This document shows, piece after piece, positions 8,621-17,700 of a DNA stretch of 64,000 nt. A model generated the notes under the pieces. The model ran no database searches and was not told the origin of the DNA. It worked only from the letters and a program-made list of their open reading frames with translations. The stretch's first letter is position 1; each line of letters opens with the position of its first letter. Location of the stretch: NCBI GenBank assembly GCA_905181935.1, contig CAJIZV010000004.1:241624-305623 (forward strand), read 5' to 3'. The stretch is from an uncultured Amylibacter sp. (GTDB lineage: Bacteria > Pseudomonadota > Alphaproteobacteria > Rhodobacterales > Rhodobacteraceae). The translations under genes and the position numbers were made by a program.

Positions 8621-9570
8621 TGCCAAATACTCGTGATCACGGAGGTGGCCTCGATGACGCAATTTTAAAGTATGGAGGTAGACGTATAAATTGGCTTGAT
8701 TTGTCTACTGGCATTAATCCCATACCATATCCTATACCCAAAGTTCCAAATCACTTTTGGCATTCACTTCCAGACAGCCAGGCACAGTCAGCACTCTTAA
8801 GCGCTGCACGCAAGTTTTGGAAAGTTCCTAATGGCGCAGATATCATTGCTTCATCTGGGGTCTCACAATTAATAGCCGTGCTTCCCAGTTTACTACCGGT
8901 TAATTGCGTTGAAATAATAGGTCCAACTTACAACGAACACGCCGCAGCTTTCCGCTCAGCTGGATGGACAGTTGGTGAAACAGGTAATGTCCGTGTCATT
9001 GTTCACCCAAATAACCCTGATGGCAATCATCATTTGATTTCAACACAGGATGTAAAAGATACAGATCTTATAATAATTGACGAAAGTTTTTGTGATGTCA
9101 CACCAGATGCAACACTTATCAATCTAACAAATCAAAATAATGTAATAGTCCTGAAGGGGCTTGGCAAATTTTGGGGCCTAGCTGGATTACGGCTTGGCTT
9201 TGCGGTGGCAGCACCTGAATTAATAAAAAAAATAACTGATCGAGTTGGTCCATGGGCGATTTCAGGACCAGCACAATTTATTGGACAGGCAGCGTTAACT
9301 GACAACAGTTGGATAATTAAAACTCGCTCTCACTTAAGAGAAAATAGTTTAAGATTAGATAATCTTATGATGAAGTATGGAAACAAGCCTTTAGGTGGCA
9401 CAGATTTATTTCGCCTTTATGAAGTTGAGAATGCTACCAAAGCCCAAAACGCGTTAGCAAAAAACTTTATTTGGACTCGCATTTTTCCATATTCAAACAA
9501 TTGGTTAAGGCTTGGAATTCCAGGTACTGAAGCTCAATGGGCAAAACTACTAAATGCATTAGAGGCCTAA
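8620..9570 (+). CDS. cobD: Threonine-phosphate decarboxylase (CobD; CobC in the aerobic nomenclature)
   Basis: The 316-residue class-I PLP aminotransferase-fold enzyme makes (R)-1-amino-2-propanol phosphate, the linker of the cobalamin lower ligand. The N-terminus HGGGLDDAILKYGG, then WLDLSTGINPIPYP and IASSGVSQLIAVLP, match the family. HPNNPDGN is the cofactor-side motif, and GLGKFWGLAGLRLGF carries the PLP lysine. It starts inside the DUF1636 stop codon and is followed without a gap by cbiB, whose product uses the aminopropanol moiety. The symbol depends on nomenclature. Confidence 0.93.
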   Translation: MPNTRDHGGGLDDAILKYGGRRINWLDLSTGINPIPYPIPKVPNHFWHSLPDSQAQSALLSAARKFWKVPNGADIIASSGVSQLIAVLPSLLPVNCVEIIGPTYNEHAAAFRSAGWTVGETGNVRVIVHPNNPDGNHHLISTQDVKDTDLIIIDESFCDVTPDATLINLTNQNNVIVLKGLGKFWGLAGLRLGFAVAAPELIKKITDRVGPWAISGPAQFIGQAALTDNSWIIKTRSHLRENSLRLDNLMMKYGNKPLGGTDLFRLYEVENATKAQNALAKNFIWTRIFPYSNNWLRLGIPGTEAQWAKLLNALEA

Positions 9571-10497
9571 ATGGGAAATTTACAAATTTTACTTTTTGCT
9601 TTGGTTTTAGATTATGCAGTTGGGGACCCCCAAAAGCTTTGGAAAAAGTTGCCACACCCTGCTGTATTAATGGGAAAAATGGTTTCTTTATTTGATGCAT
9701 ATTTAAACAATGGATCTGCACTAAAGCTCAAAGGAATAGTCTCCACTATTTTGCTATCTTTTTCAGCAATTTTTATTGGATGGTTTATTAAGTGGATTCC
9801 AGATTTTAATATATTGGAATTAATATCTGTAACTATTCTTCTAGCACATAATTCGTTGGTCAAGCATGTAAAAGATGTTGGTGATGGCCTAACTCAAAGC
9901 CTTTCAGCAGGACGCAAAGCAGTTGCTTGCATCGTTGGCAGAGAGACAAAAGATTTAGATGTATCCAACGTATCTAGAGCAGCCGTTGAAAGTGCAGCAG
10001 AAAACTTCTCCGATGCTGTTATTGCACCAGCATTTTGGTATGTAATTTTTGGATTGCCAGGATTAATATTATATAAGATGACTAATACTGCAGATAGTAT
10101 GGTTGGCTATCGAACCAAGAAATATCTGCAATATGGGTTTGGCGCTGCCAAACTTGACGATCTTTTAAATTTAATACCATCCCGAATATGTGGCACATTA
10201 ATGTGCATTACTCATAGGTCACAACATAGCTTTGGCATAATGATAAAGGATGCAAAACTACACAGCTCTCCTAATGCGGGCTGGCCAGAGTCAGCAATGG
10301 CTGCACTTCTTAATGTAGCATTGTCTGGGCCTCGTATTTATAATGGTAAATTAACAAACGACCCTTTCTTAAATTCAACTGGCCGACACAGTATGACATC
10401 AAATGATATTAAAAAAGCGATTATGGTGCTAAACCGTTCTTGGTTTGTCTTCACCTGTTTTATAGCAACTTTAGTTTTTTTTACTTGGGCTTTTTAA
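9571..10497 (+). CDS. cbiB: Adenosylcobinamide-phosphate synthase CbiB (CobD in the aerobic nomenclature)
   Basis: The 308-residue integral membrane protein attaches the aminopropanol linker to adenosylcobyric acid. Diagnostic blocks are LDYAVGDPQKLWKKLPHPAVLMG at the N-terminus, SAGRKAVACIVGRETKDLD, AAVESAAENFSDAVIAPAFW and NTADSMVGYRTKKY. Hydrophobic segments lie at about residues 50-70, 75-90, 150-170 and at the C-terminus. The ATG follows the previous stop immediately. It ends the DUF1636-cobD-cbiB operon; no clear intrinsic terminator follows. Confidence 0.95.
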   Translation: MGNLQILLFALVLDYAVGDPQKLWKKLPHPAVLMGKMVSLFDAYLNNGSALKLKGIVSTILLSFSAIFIGWFIKWIPDFNILELISVTILLAHNSLVKHVKDVGDGLTQSLSAGRKAVACIVGRETKDLDVSNVSRAAVESAAENFSDAVIAPAFWYVIFGLPGLILYKMTNTADSMVGYRTKKYLQYGFGAAKLDDLLNLIPSRICGTLMCITHRSQHSFGIMIKDAKLHSSPNAGWPESAMAALLNVALSGPRIYNGKLTNDPFLNSTGRHSMTSNDIKKAIMVLNRSWFVFTCFIATLVFFTWAF

Positions 10498-10922
10498 TTT
10501 TAACAATTTAAATTACCAGCAGTTATAGAATTCTAATTTGATAGCTTTTTATTATCTGTAAAACTGGAAAATTCTTAAGCCAAGTTACTTACATCTATTT
10601 TATATTATTTTGATACAAAATCATTATTTTTTATGATTAATAAAGTACTATTTTTTCATTTTTATATGTTAGAAACATAAAACATTACATAAAATTTAAA
10701 TTTTTTTAAATCATCTTGATAATTTATGCCTGATTTATATTTAAAATATGGGATAAATTAATGAAATACATACAAATTTCGGCTAATTATTGCCAAAAGC
10801 CATAATAATAAGGCATTAGTCCATTTTTTACTTGGATTATTTCTTTTTTATACACAATATGTAGTTATAATATAAGTATAAGATATAATATGTTGTACAA
10901 ATTTTAAACGAAGGAATAGCAA
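10498..10922. other. AT-rich intergenic region with the likely HU promoter
   Basis: The 425 bases hold no convincing ORF. They are very AT-rich with many T and A runs. Near the right end TATAAT at 10866-10871 could be a -10 element, and AAGGA at 10911-10915 is the ribosome site for the HU gene. I saw no strong hairpin that would terminate cbiB. A small RNA cannot be excluded by eye. Confidence 0.5.
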
Positions 10923-11213
10923 ATGACTCAGAAGCCAATGACAAAAACCCAATTGGTTGCCAATCTTGCAGAAGCGACTGGTAGCGACAAAGCGACAGCT
11001 AACCAAGCACTAGAAGCTTTAGCTGGAATAGTATCAAAAGAAGTTGCAGCAGGGGGCGCAGTTACTTTGCCCGGCTTAGGTAAATTCCAATGCCGCGCAC
11101 GTCCAGAGCGCATGGTACGTAATCCTGCAACAGGTGAGCAATTTATGAAGCCAGCTGACCGTGTTGCAAAAGTGACGATCGCAAAAGCACTAAAAGACGT
11201 TATTAATAATTAA
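10923..11213 (+). CDS. HU family DNA-binding protein
   Basis: The 96-residue nucleoid protein binds and bends DNA without sequence preference. The helical N-terminal dimerisation part is followed by GAVTLPGLGKFQCRARPERMVRNPATGEQF, the beta-arm region with the conserved RNPATGE arm tip, and ends KVTIAKALKDVIN. It is slightly longer than E. coli HU at the N-terminus, as in alphaproteobacterial HU proteins. It stands alone with its own promoter region and a strong terminator after it. Confidence 0.95.
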   Translation: MTQKPMTKTQLVANLAEATGSDKATANQALEALAGIVSKEVAAGGAVTLPGLGKFQCRARPERMVRNPATGEQFMKPADRVAKVTIAKALKDVINN

Positions 11214-11261
11214 TAGTTATTACGGAGAATTTTTCTCCTCGACGTATAAAGTTATATGTTT

Positions 11262-11288
11262 AAGGTCGCCTTCCTAAGGCGGCCTTTT
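11262..11288 (+). terminator. Intrinsic terminator after HU
   Basis: GGTCGCCTT (11264-11272) pairs with AAGGCGGCC (11276-11284) around a CCT loop, with only one G-T pair, and TTTT follows. It lies 50 bases after the HU stop and just before the EamA transporter. A smaller hairpin GGAGAA-TTT-TTCTCC sits at 11224-11238. Confidence 0.85.
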
Positions 11289-11302
11289 CCATTGGAGATC
11301 TA

Positions 11303-12166
11303 ATGGACATTAAGTCAACATTAATGGGATTAACTTTTGCGCTTATATGGTCAAGCGCCTTCACTTCTGCTCATATAATAGTCCAAGTGGCACCGCCTTT
11401 ATCAATCTCAGCATTACGATTTTTGTTTGCAGGTTTAATTGCAATATTTATTGCATATGTATTGGGGGAGCGTGCAAATTTTACACGTAAACAATGGTAC
11501 AGCATTATCCTATTTGGTATTTGTCAAAATGCAATTTACTTAGGTTTATTTTTTATGGCGATGACAAGAATAGAGGCGTCACTTGCTTCTATTCTTGCAT
11601 CTATTATGCCTCTTCTGGTCGCGTTTTCTTTAGTAACAGTATTTAGTGAAAAACTATCTAAAATTGGAATAATTGGTTTAATTACTGGCTTTTCAGGCGT
11701 AACATTAATAATGGGCTCACGCCTTACAAGTGGGGTCGACTTTGTTGGAATTGTTCAGTGTATAATAGGAGTTATTGCCTTAACTATAGCAACCCTATCT
11801 GTAAAGTCAGCGTCTACAGGTGGAAATTTGTTCATGGTTGTAGGAATGCAAATGTTAGTGGGAGCAGCAGCCTTAACTATTCCAGCTTTAACTCTTGAAA
11901 CATGGAGTATGGCCTGGACCCCCAAAGTTGTATTAGCGTTTACTTATACAATTATAGTGCCAGGTATAATTGCCACATATATATGGTTTCTTTTAGTAGG
12001 CCGCATAGGCCCGACAAAAGCGGCTACATTTCATTTTTTAAATCCATTTTTTGGGGTAGCGATAGCTGCAGTATTATTAGGTGAAAGTTTAACTATAATT
12101 GATATAATAGGTGTTGCCATAATCATGGTTGGCATACTCACAGTGCAAAAATCTAAACATAAATAA
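11303..12166 (+). CDS. EamA/DMT-family transporter
   Basis: The 287-residue membrane protein has ten predicted hydrophobic helices in two EamA repeats, each ending in the usual LGE region (VLGERANF near residue 60 in the first half; VLLGESL near 260 in the second). The start MDIKSTLMGLTFALIWSSAF is typical of the drug/metabolite transporter superfamily. Substrate cannot be told from sequence. It lies alone between the HU terminator and convergent aroC; the ATG is preceded by TTGGAG. Confidence 0.88.
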   Translation: MDIKSTLMGLTFALIWSSAFTSAHIIVQVAPPLSISALRFLFAGLIAIFIAYVLGERANFTRKQWYSIILFGICQNAIYLGLFFMAMTRIEASLASILASIMPLLVAFSLVTVFSEKLSKIGIIGLITGFSGVTLIMGSRLTSGVDFVGIVQCIIGVIALTIATLSVKSASTGGNLFMVVGMQMLVGAAALTIPALTLETWSMAWTPKVVLAFTYTIIVPGIIATYIWFLLVGRIGPTKAATFHFLNPFFGVAIAAVLLGESLTIIDIIGVAIIMVGILTVQKSKHK

Positions 12167-12211
12167 AATCTTATTTTAATAAACTTTGACGTGCTTACTT
12201 AGAATTCCTAA

Positions 12212-13312
12212 TTAACCAATGTTCCCTTGATTTTCACCGACTTGCCCTCTGTGCAGCATTAAGTGATCTAGTATAACGCAAGCCATCATAGCCTCACCAA
12301 CCGGTACCGCGCGAATACCAACACATGGATCATGGCGGCCCTTAGTTATTATAGATGTTTCTTCTCCAAGCTTAGTTATTGTTGCACGTTCTTTTAATAT
12401 TGAAGACGTTGGTTTCACTGCAAACCGACACACTATGTCCTGGCCAGTTGAGATACCACCCAATGCACCACCAGAATGATTTGAATTATATGTTGGCATA
12501 CCATCAACAAAACTTATCTCGTCTGCATTATCTTCACCAGTCAGTTCAGCAGACCCAAAACCAGCTCCTATTTCAACTCCCTTTACAGCATTAATAGTCA
12601 TCATTGCAGTTGCTATGTCAGTATCAATTTTTCCATAAATCGGCGCGCCTAGGCCAGCTGGAACCCCACTTGCAATAATTTCAATGACTGCACCTACTGA
12701 ATTTCCCGATTTACGTAGATCATCTAAATAATTAGCCCATAATTCAGCTGCATTTTTATCAGGTGTCCAAAAATGATTATTTTCTATTTCAGTCAAATCA
12801 ATTTTAGTTCGGTCAATCTTATGTGGCCCCATCTGGACCATATAGCCAGTAATCTCAATTTCAGGTGCAAGAGATTTTAGAACTTCACGCGCTACGCCTC
12901 CAGCCGCAACTCGCGCAGCAGTCTCACGTGCAGACGAACGTCCACCACCCCGATAATCACGAATTCCATATTTTTGCCAATAGGTAATATCTGCGTGGCC
13001 TGGCCTAAACTTTTCCATAATCTCAGAATAGTCTTTAGATCGTTGATCAGTATTCTCAATTATTAATTGAATTGGATGGCCAGTAGTTTTGCCTTCAAAC
13101 ATCCCTGATAAGATTTTTACTTCATCAGGTTCACGGCGTTGGGTAGTATATTTATTTTGACCTGGCTTTCGCTTATTGAGCCAATGTTGTAAATCATTAG
13201 CATTCAATTCAATGTTAGGTGGACATCCATCAATCGTTGCACCCAATGCAGGTCCATGACTTTCACCCCAAGTTGTTACCGTGAACATACGTCCAAATGA
13301 ATTCGTTGCCAT
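12212..13312 (-). CDS. aroC: Chorismate synthase AroC
   Basis: The 366-residue FMN-dependent enzyme makes chorismate from 5-enolpyruvylshikimate 3-phosphate, the last step of the shikimate pathway. The signature [17 protein letters not shown] is at the N-terminus, [14 protein letters not shown] near residue 128, and the C-terminal [13 protein letters not shown] block is present. Length is normal. TTGGAGT precedes the ATG. It is transcribed away from the thiamine riboswitch and thiBPQ, so 13313-13410 probably holds two divergent promoters. Confidence 0.97.
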   Translation of the reverse strand: MATNSFGRMFTVTTWGESHGPALGATIDGCPPNIELNANDLQHWLNKRKPGQNKYTTQRREPDEVKILSGMFEGKTTGHPIQLIIENTDQRSKDYSEIMEKFRPGHADITYWQKYGIRDYRGGGRSSARETAARVAAGGVAREVLKSLAPEIEITGYMVQMGPHKIDRTKIDLTEIENNHFWTPDKNAAELWANYLDDLRKSGNSVGAVIEIIASGVPAGLGAPIYGKIDTDIATAMMTINAVKGVEIGAGFGSAELTGEDNADEISFVDGMPTYNSNHSGGALGGISTGQDIVCRFAVKPTSSILKERATITKLGEETSIITKGRHDPCVGIRAVPVGEAMMACVILDHLMLHRGQVGENQGNIG

Positions 13313-13410
13313 AAGCTTTACTCCAATACTTTATAAACTAATACCCTACGAATTACATAAAAGAAAACCCATCCTTGCTTATTTTTTAATTCCTGCCTAA
13401 ACGTACCTGT

Positions 13411-13491
13411 ACCTCGGGGGGCCATTATGGCTGAGATGCGCTTGCGCGAACCCGTCGAACCTGAACCGGATCATACCGGCGTAGGGAAGGT
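13411..13491 (+). promoter_or_regulatory. TPP riboswitch (THI element)
   Basis: The conserved aptamer parts are plain: CTCGGGGGG, GGCTGAGATG (13429-13438), ACCCGTCGAACCTGAACCGGAT and the closing GGCGTAGGGAAGGT. ACCT at 13411-13414 pairs with AGGT at 13488-13491 as P1. Downstream, CCCTTACGC at 13508-13516 can pair with GCGTAGGG at 13479-13486 in the aptamer's 3' strand, giving an alternative hairpin that would compete with the ligand-bound form. It leads into thiB, so thiamine import is expected to fall when TPP is plentiful. Confidence 0.96.
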
Positions 13492-13538
13492 TTCGTTTCA
13501 AACGACCCCCTTACGCTTGTAGCAATTGGAGTATTGAA

Positions 13539-14543
13539 ATGAATAAACTTACCATCCTTGCTGCGGGCCTTACATTGGCACTTGCCATACCAGCTCATGC
13601 ACAAGATTTACCAAAACTTACTGTTTACACCTATGATAGCTTTGTTTCTGATTGGGGACCTGGTCCTTCAATTGAAAAAGCATTTGAAGCAACTTGCGAA
13701 TGCGATTTAGACTTAGTTGGCGCAGGCGATGGGGCAGCTCTTCTAACACGACTTCAATTAGAAGGCACTCGTACCGAAGCTGATATTGCATTAGGCTTAG
13801 ATACTAATTTAATAGCTCGCGCTAATGCAACTGGCTTATTTACAAACTATGCAAACCGACCAGAGAGGTTGGACGTTCCCATAACCTGGACAGACGACAC
13901 ATTCTTGCCATACGATTGGGGCTATTTTGCTTTTGTGTATGATAATACTAAAATTTCTAACGTACCAAATAGCTTTGAGGCATTAATTGCAATGCCAGAT
14001 GACTTTAAAATTGTTATTCAAGACCCTCGTTCGTCCACACCAGGTCTTGGTCTATTATTGTGGGTAAAAGAAGCATATGGTGATCGTGCTCCAGAAATTT
14101 GGGCAGGATTAGCACCAAAAATCTTGACTGTAACTGCTGGCTGGTCTGAGGCCTACGGCATGTTCACGGACGGTGAAGCAGATATGGTTTTATCATATAC
14201 AACATCACCTGCATACCACATTATTGCAGAAGGCGATGAAACAAAATCAGCAGCAAAATTTGATGAAGGTCACTACATGCAGATAGAAGTAGCCGCTAAG
14301 CTTGCATCTACTGACCAACCAAAGTTAGCAGATCAGTTTTTAGAGTTCATGACGTCAAATGAATTTCAATCCATTATTCCAACCACTAATTGGATGTATC
14401 CTGCGGTAATTCCTACTAATGGTCTACCCAAAGGATTTGAAAAACTTATTACACCTTCAAAAAGTTTAATTATCTCTGCAGATAAAGCTCAAATGGTCCG
14501 CGATGAGGCGCTTGCAGAATGGCTCACAGCACTCAGCCAATAA
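13539..14543 (+). CDS. thiB: Thiamine ABC transporter substrate-binding protein ThiB
   Basis: The 334-residue periplasmic protein has a cleavable signal peptide (LTILAAGLTLALAIPAHAQ) and binds thiamine, thiamine phosphate or TPP for import. Family features include LTVYTYDSFVSDWGPGP, the region LVGAGDGAALLTRLQ, PYDWGYFAFVYD and the Trp/Tyr-rich block GWSEAYGMFTDGEAD. It is first in a thiBPQ operon under a TPP riboswitch, which fixes the substrate class. TTGGAG lies upstream of the ATG. Its end overlaps the start of thiP by 25 bases. Confidence 0.96.
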   Translation: MNKLTILAAGLTLALAIPAHAQDLPKLTVYTYDSFVSDWGPGPSIEKAFEATCECDLDLVGAGDGAALLTRLQLEGTRTEADIALGLDTNLIARANATGLFTNYANRPERLDVPITWTDDTFLPYDWGYFAFVYDNTKISNVPNSFEALIAMPDDFKIVIQDPRSSTPGLGLLLWVKEAYGDRAPEIWAGLAPKILTVTAGWSEAYGMFTDGEADMVLSYTTSPAYHIIAEGDETKSAAKFDEGHYMQIEVAAKLASTDQPKLADQFLEFMTSNEFQSIIPTTNWMYPAVIPTNGLPKGFEKLITPSKSLIISADKAQMVRDEALAEWLTALSQ

Positions 14544-16105
14544 GACCAATACATTTTATCCTTGGTGGTAGCGCTTTTGCGCTGCTACTATTACTTACGC
14601 TTGGTACAGTTATTGCTCTTTGGTGGCATGCCGAGACTAGCGTTGCGTTAACTCCCTCAGATTGGTCAATAATTCAGTTTACTATTGTTCAAGCTTTGGC
14701 TTCAGCATCTATTTCAATTCTAATTGCAATTCCTACTGCAAGAGCACTTTCTCGGCGTAATTTCAGAGGTCGCCAATTCATTCTAACTATAATGGGTGCT
14801 CCTTTTATCCTACCATCAATTGTTGCTATTTTAGGCATCTTAGCTGTTTGGGGAAGATCAGGGTATGTATCAGACCTTATGGCTAATTTTGGTGTAGGCC
14901 CAATAAATATCTATGGCTTTGGGGGGGTAGTTTTAGCTCATGTATTTTTCAATATTCCTTTAGCTACACGCATATTCCTTCAAGGTTGGTCAGCAATACC
15001 TATCGAGCATTTTCGTTTATCAGCTCAATTAGGCATTAACACTGCAGGTATTACTCGCCACCTTGAACGACCAATGCTACACGCAGCTGTTCCTGGTGCT
15101 TTTCTTTTGATATTCCTACTTTGTGTTTCAAGCTTTACCGTAGCACTTGCATTGGGAGGTGGGCCAAAAGCAACAACAATAGAACTAGCCATTTATCAGG
15201 CTTTACGCTTTGATTTTAATCTTGCAAAAGCGTCACAGTTAGCAATGATACAATTCGCTCTATGTGTTATTTTGGGTGGGTTGACTATATTGCTATCAAA
15301 ACCAATTCATTTTTCACAAGGTTTAGATAGAAAAGTAGAGAGGTGGGACGCGCACGAAATTCAGTATCGTATTTTTGATGTTTTTATTCTCACTATTGTT
15401 TGTCTATTTTTATTTCTCCCACTTTACTCCGTGTTCATACGTGGCATTATCCCACTATTTACTTTACCATCTACAGTTTGGGTTGCCGCACTTAATTCTA
15501 TTACTGTTGCATTGCTTTCGGCAATAATATCAGTTGCAATGGCCCTAACAATGTCAGCATTAATAATTCGCATGGCACACAAATATCAGACTACTTCACA
15601 AGCAATGGAGATAGTCAGCTTCTTAACTCTTGCAGCATCACCGTTTGTAATAGGAACTGGTCTCTTTGTTATAACATTTCCTTTTATTTCTCCGTTTACT
15701 ATCGCCTTACCTGTAACAGCACTAGTAAATGCTGCCATGTCATTGCCCTTTTCCTTAAGAATGATTTTACCCGCAATGATCCGCGCTGAAAGTCACAATG
15801 GCCGCTTAGCTGACAGCCTTGGGATGCAAACTTGGACAAGGTTTTATATTGCTATATGGCCTCGATTACGTCGGCCAGTAGGCTTCTCTGCAGGACTTGC
15901 CGCCGCCTTGTCGATGGGTGATCTTGGCGTTATAACTTTATTTGCCCCACCAGATGTAGCGACACTACCATTGATAATGTATCATATGATGTCCAGCTAT
16001 CAATTAGAAGCGGCCGCTGGCGTTGCCTTGCTATTAGTATCATTAAGTCTCGCGTTATTTTGGATTTTCGATAAAGGAGGCCGTCTTGAGCATAACCTTA
16101 GATAG
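14519..16105 (+). CDS. thiP: Thiamine ABC transporter permease ThiP
   Basis: The 528-residue inner-membrane protein is a fused double permease with about twelve hydrophobic helices. Each half has a binding-protein-dependent EAA loop: SAQLGINTAGITRHLERPML near residue 178 and DSLGMQTWTRFYIAIWPRLRRP near residue 440. The thiB-overlapping ATG start is accepted because the N-terminus leads straight into the first helix. It should form the thiamine importer with ThiB and ThiQ. Confidence 0.94.
   Translation: MAHSTQPIRPIHFILGGSAFALLLLLTLGTVIALWWHAETSVALTPSDWSIIQFTIVQALASASISILIAIPTARALSRRNFRGRQFILTIMGAPFILPSIVAILGILAVWGRSGYVSDLMANFGVGPINIYGFGGVVLAHVFFNIPLATRIFLQGWSAIPIEHFRLSAQLGINTAGITRHLERPMLHAAVPGAFLLIFLLCVSSFTVALALGGGPKATTIELAIYQALRFDFNLAKASQLAMIQFALCVILGGLTILLSKPIHFSQGLDRKVERWDAHEIQYRIFDVFILTIVCLFLFLPLYSVFIRGIIPLFTLPSTVWVAALNSITVALLSAIISVAMALTMSALIIRMAHKYQTTSQAMEIVSFLTLAASPFVIGTGLFVITFPFISPFTIALPVTALVNAAMSLPFSLRMILPAMIRAESHNGRLADSLGMQTWTRFYIAIWPRLRRPVGFSAGLAAALSMGDLGVITLFAPPDVATLPLIMYHMMSSYQLEAAAGVALLLVSLSLALFWIFDKGGRLEHNLR
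16073..16080 (+). promoter_or_regulatory. Strong Shine-Dalgarno that fixes the thiQ TTG start
   Basis: AAAGGAGG ends five bases before the TTG at 16086, inside the thiP coding end. No ATG or GTG lies at a suitable distance, so this site decides the unusual start codon. Confidence 0.85.
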
Positions 16106-16784
16106 TATCAAGCTAAGTCATGGGGAATTTACGCTTACAGCAGACTTTAAAATTAAGGAGGGCCAAAAAGTTGCACTCCTTGGGCCATCAGGTGGTGGAA
16201 AATCCACTCTGTTATCAACAATTGCTGGATTTAAAACTCCTGATATGGGACGAATTTTATATAATGAAATCGATATTACCAATATGCCACCAGCAAAACG
16301 GCCAATAGCTTTGTTATTCCAAGAACATAATCTGTTTCCCCACCTTTCTGTCGAAAAAAATATAGCTTTAGGCATCAATACGACATTACGATTGTCAGCG
16401 CTGGACATTAAGGTTGTAAAAGACGCTTTATATCGCGTTGGATTAGATGGCCAAGGTCACAAAATGCCTTCTGAACTGTCTGGCGGACAACAACAGCGTG
16501 TAGCATTAGCCCGATGTCTCCTACGCAAACAGCCGATACTTTGCCTAGATGAGCCGTTTGCTGCGCTTGGGCCTGCATTAAAAAGAGAAATGTTAGATTT
16601 AGTTAATGAAATTATTGATAGTACCAAAGCAACCTTATTAATGGTTACACATCAACCTGAAGATGCTTCTTATATTACAGACCAAACAGTTTTAGTAGCA
16701 GATGGTAAGGCTCACTCACCAATTGAAACAACTAAACTATTAGCAAATCCGCCTATTGCATTAGCGCAGTATTTGGGGACTTAG
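16086..16784 (+). CDS. thiQ: Thiamine ABC transporter ATP-binding protein ThiQ
   Basis: The 232-residue ABC ATPase powers thiamine import. Walker A is GPSGGGKST, the Q-loop is in LLFQEHNLFPHLSV, the signature is LSGGQQQRVALARCL and Walker B is PILCLDEPFAAL. The expected D-loop aspartate region reads LGPALK, as in the short ThiQ proteins. It starts at TTG behind an excellent ribosome site and overlaps the thiP end by 20 bases. It is the last gene of the riboswitch-controlled operon. Confidence 0.95.
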   Translation: MSITLDSIKLSHGEFTLTADFKIKEGQKVALLGPSGGGKSTLLSTIAGFKTPDMGRILYNEIDITNMPPAKRPIALLFQEHNLFPHLSVEKNIALGINTTLRLSALDIKVVKDALYRVGLDGQGHKMPSELSGGQQQRVALARCLLRKQPILCLDEPFAALGPALKREMLDLVNEIIDSTKATLLMVTHQPEDASYITDQTVLVADGKAHSPIETTKLLANPPIALAQYLGT

Positions 16785-16855
16785 TTACAATGTTTTAAAT
16801 CATTTATTAGTTATAGTTTTCATTATAAATATTTTAAAACCAAAGTTGATTAAAA

Positions 16856-16880
16856 AGGGTACTGATATTATCAGCACCCT
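16856..16880 (-). terminator. Intrinsic terminator of the petABC operon
   Basis: AGGGT and CTGATA pair with TATCAG and ACCCT to give an almost perfect 11-pair stem. On the minus strand the stem is followed by TTTTTAA, so it ends the cytochrome bc1 transcript. On the plus strand it may also help stop thiBPQ, but no T tract follows there. Confidence 0.75.
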
Positions 16881-16900
16881 AAAGATCTTAAATCATTAAA

Positions 16901-17680
16901 CTAAGTTTTACGTTTTATATCACGCCATAATTTTTTATTGGATAGATATAGCAAAACTCCAAGAAGCATTAGCATACCAACAGAAATTAGACCTACACGC
17001 TGGCGTGCCATCATTTTTGGTTCAGCTGTCCACATTAAAAAAGCAGCAACATCTTGAGCCAAATGGCGCGAATCATTACTGTGCCCATCTGCGAATTCAA
17101 CTAATTCATCAGACAATGGCGGTGACATTGCTATCCAACCGCCAGGAAAGGCAGTATTTTCATAAAAAGTAACGCCAGCCTGCTCTTTTTCTTTACCAGT
17201 ATAACCTGTCAAGACTGAAGCAATGTATTCAGGTCCACCCATTCCTTTTACAATTTGATTAATACCCAAACCATTGGGTCCATGAAAGCCTGCACGTGCT
17301 TTTGCCATCAATGATAAGTCAGGAGCACTTTCAAGCCCTGACCTTGGGAACTTGTCAGAAGGAATAGCAGGGCGATCTTCATCATACTCTGCATCATATA
17401 TATCAAAATTAGAAGCAGCATACGCTTTAACTGTTTCTGCATCTAGATGTGGTCCACCTTCATCACCTAATGTACGGAATGCAACATGTCGTAACCCATG
17501 GCACGCTGAACAAACTTCAGTGTATACTTGCAAGCCACGTTGTAATTGGTATTGATCAAACTTTCCAAACGGTCCCTCGAAAGAAAAATCAAAGTCTTCG
17601 ATATATGTTTCACCTACCTCTGCAATGGCGGCTGTTGCCATCCCAAATGCAAGTACTGCTGAAAGAAGTATTTTTTTCAT
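16901..17680 (-). CDS. petC: Cytochrome c1 of the bc1 complex
   Basis: The 259-residue periplasmic subunit has an N-terminal signal peptide ([20 protein letters not shown]), the haem motif CSACHG near residue 36, and a C-terminal membrane anchor ([19 protein letters not shown]) ending in a basic tail. The axial methionine is probably in the region around WIAMSPPL. It passes electrons from the Rieske centre to soluble or membrane cytochrome c. It is third in petABC, 20 bases after petB, and is followed by a terminator. Confidence 0.95.
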   Translation of the reverse strand: MKKILLSAVLAFGMATAAIAEVGETYIEDFDFSFEGPFGKFDQYQLQRGLQVYTEVCSACHGLRHVAFRTLGDEGGPHLDAETVKAYAASNFDIYDAEYDEDRPAIPSDKFPRSGLESAPDLSLMAKARAGFHGPNGLGINQIVKGMGGPEYIASVLTGYTGKEKEQAGVTFYENTAFPGGWIAMSPPLSDELVEFADGHSNDSRHLAQDVAAFLMWTAEPKMMARQRVGLISVGMLMLLGVLLYLSNKKLWRDIKRKT

Positions 17681-17700
17681 AGCCTAGTATCCTCTTTCAA

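Noticed and set aside
11224..11238. Second HU terminator (GGAGAA-TTT-TTCTCC)
   Set aside because: Stem of six weak pairs without a following T run; the 11262-11288 hairpin is the convincing terminator.
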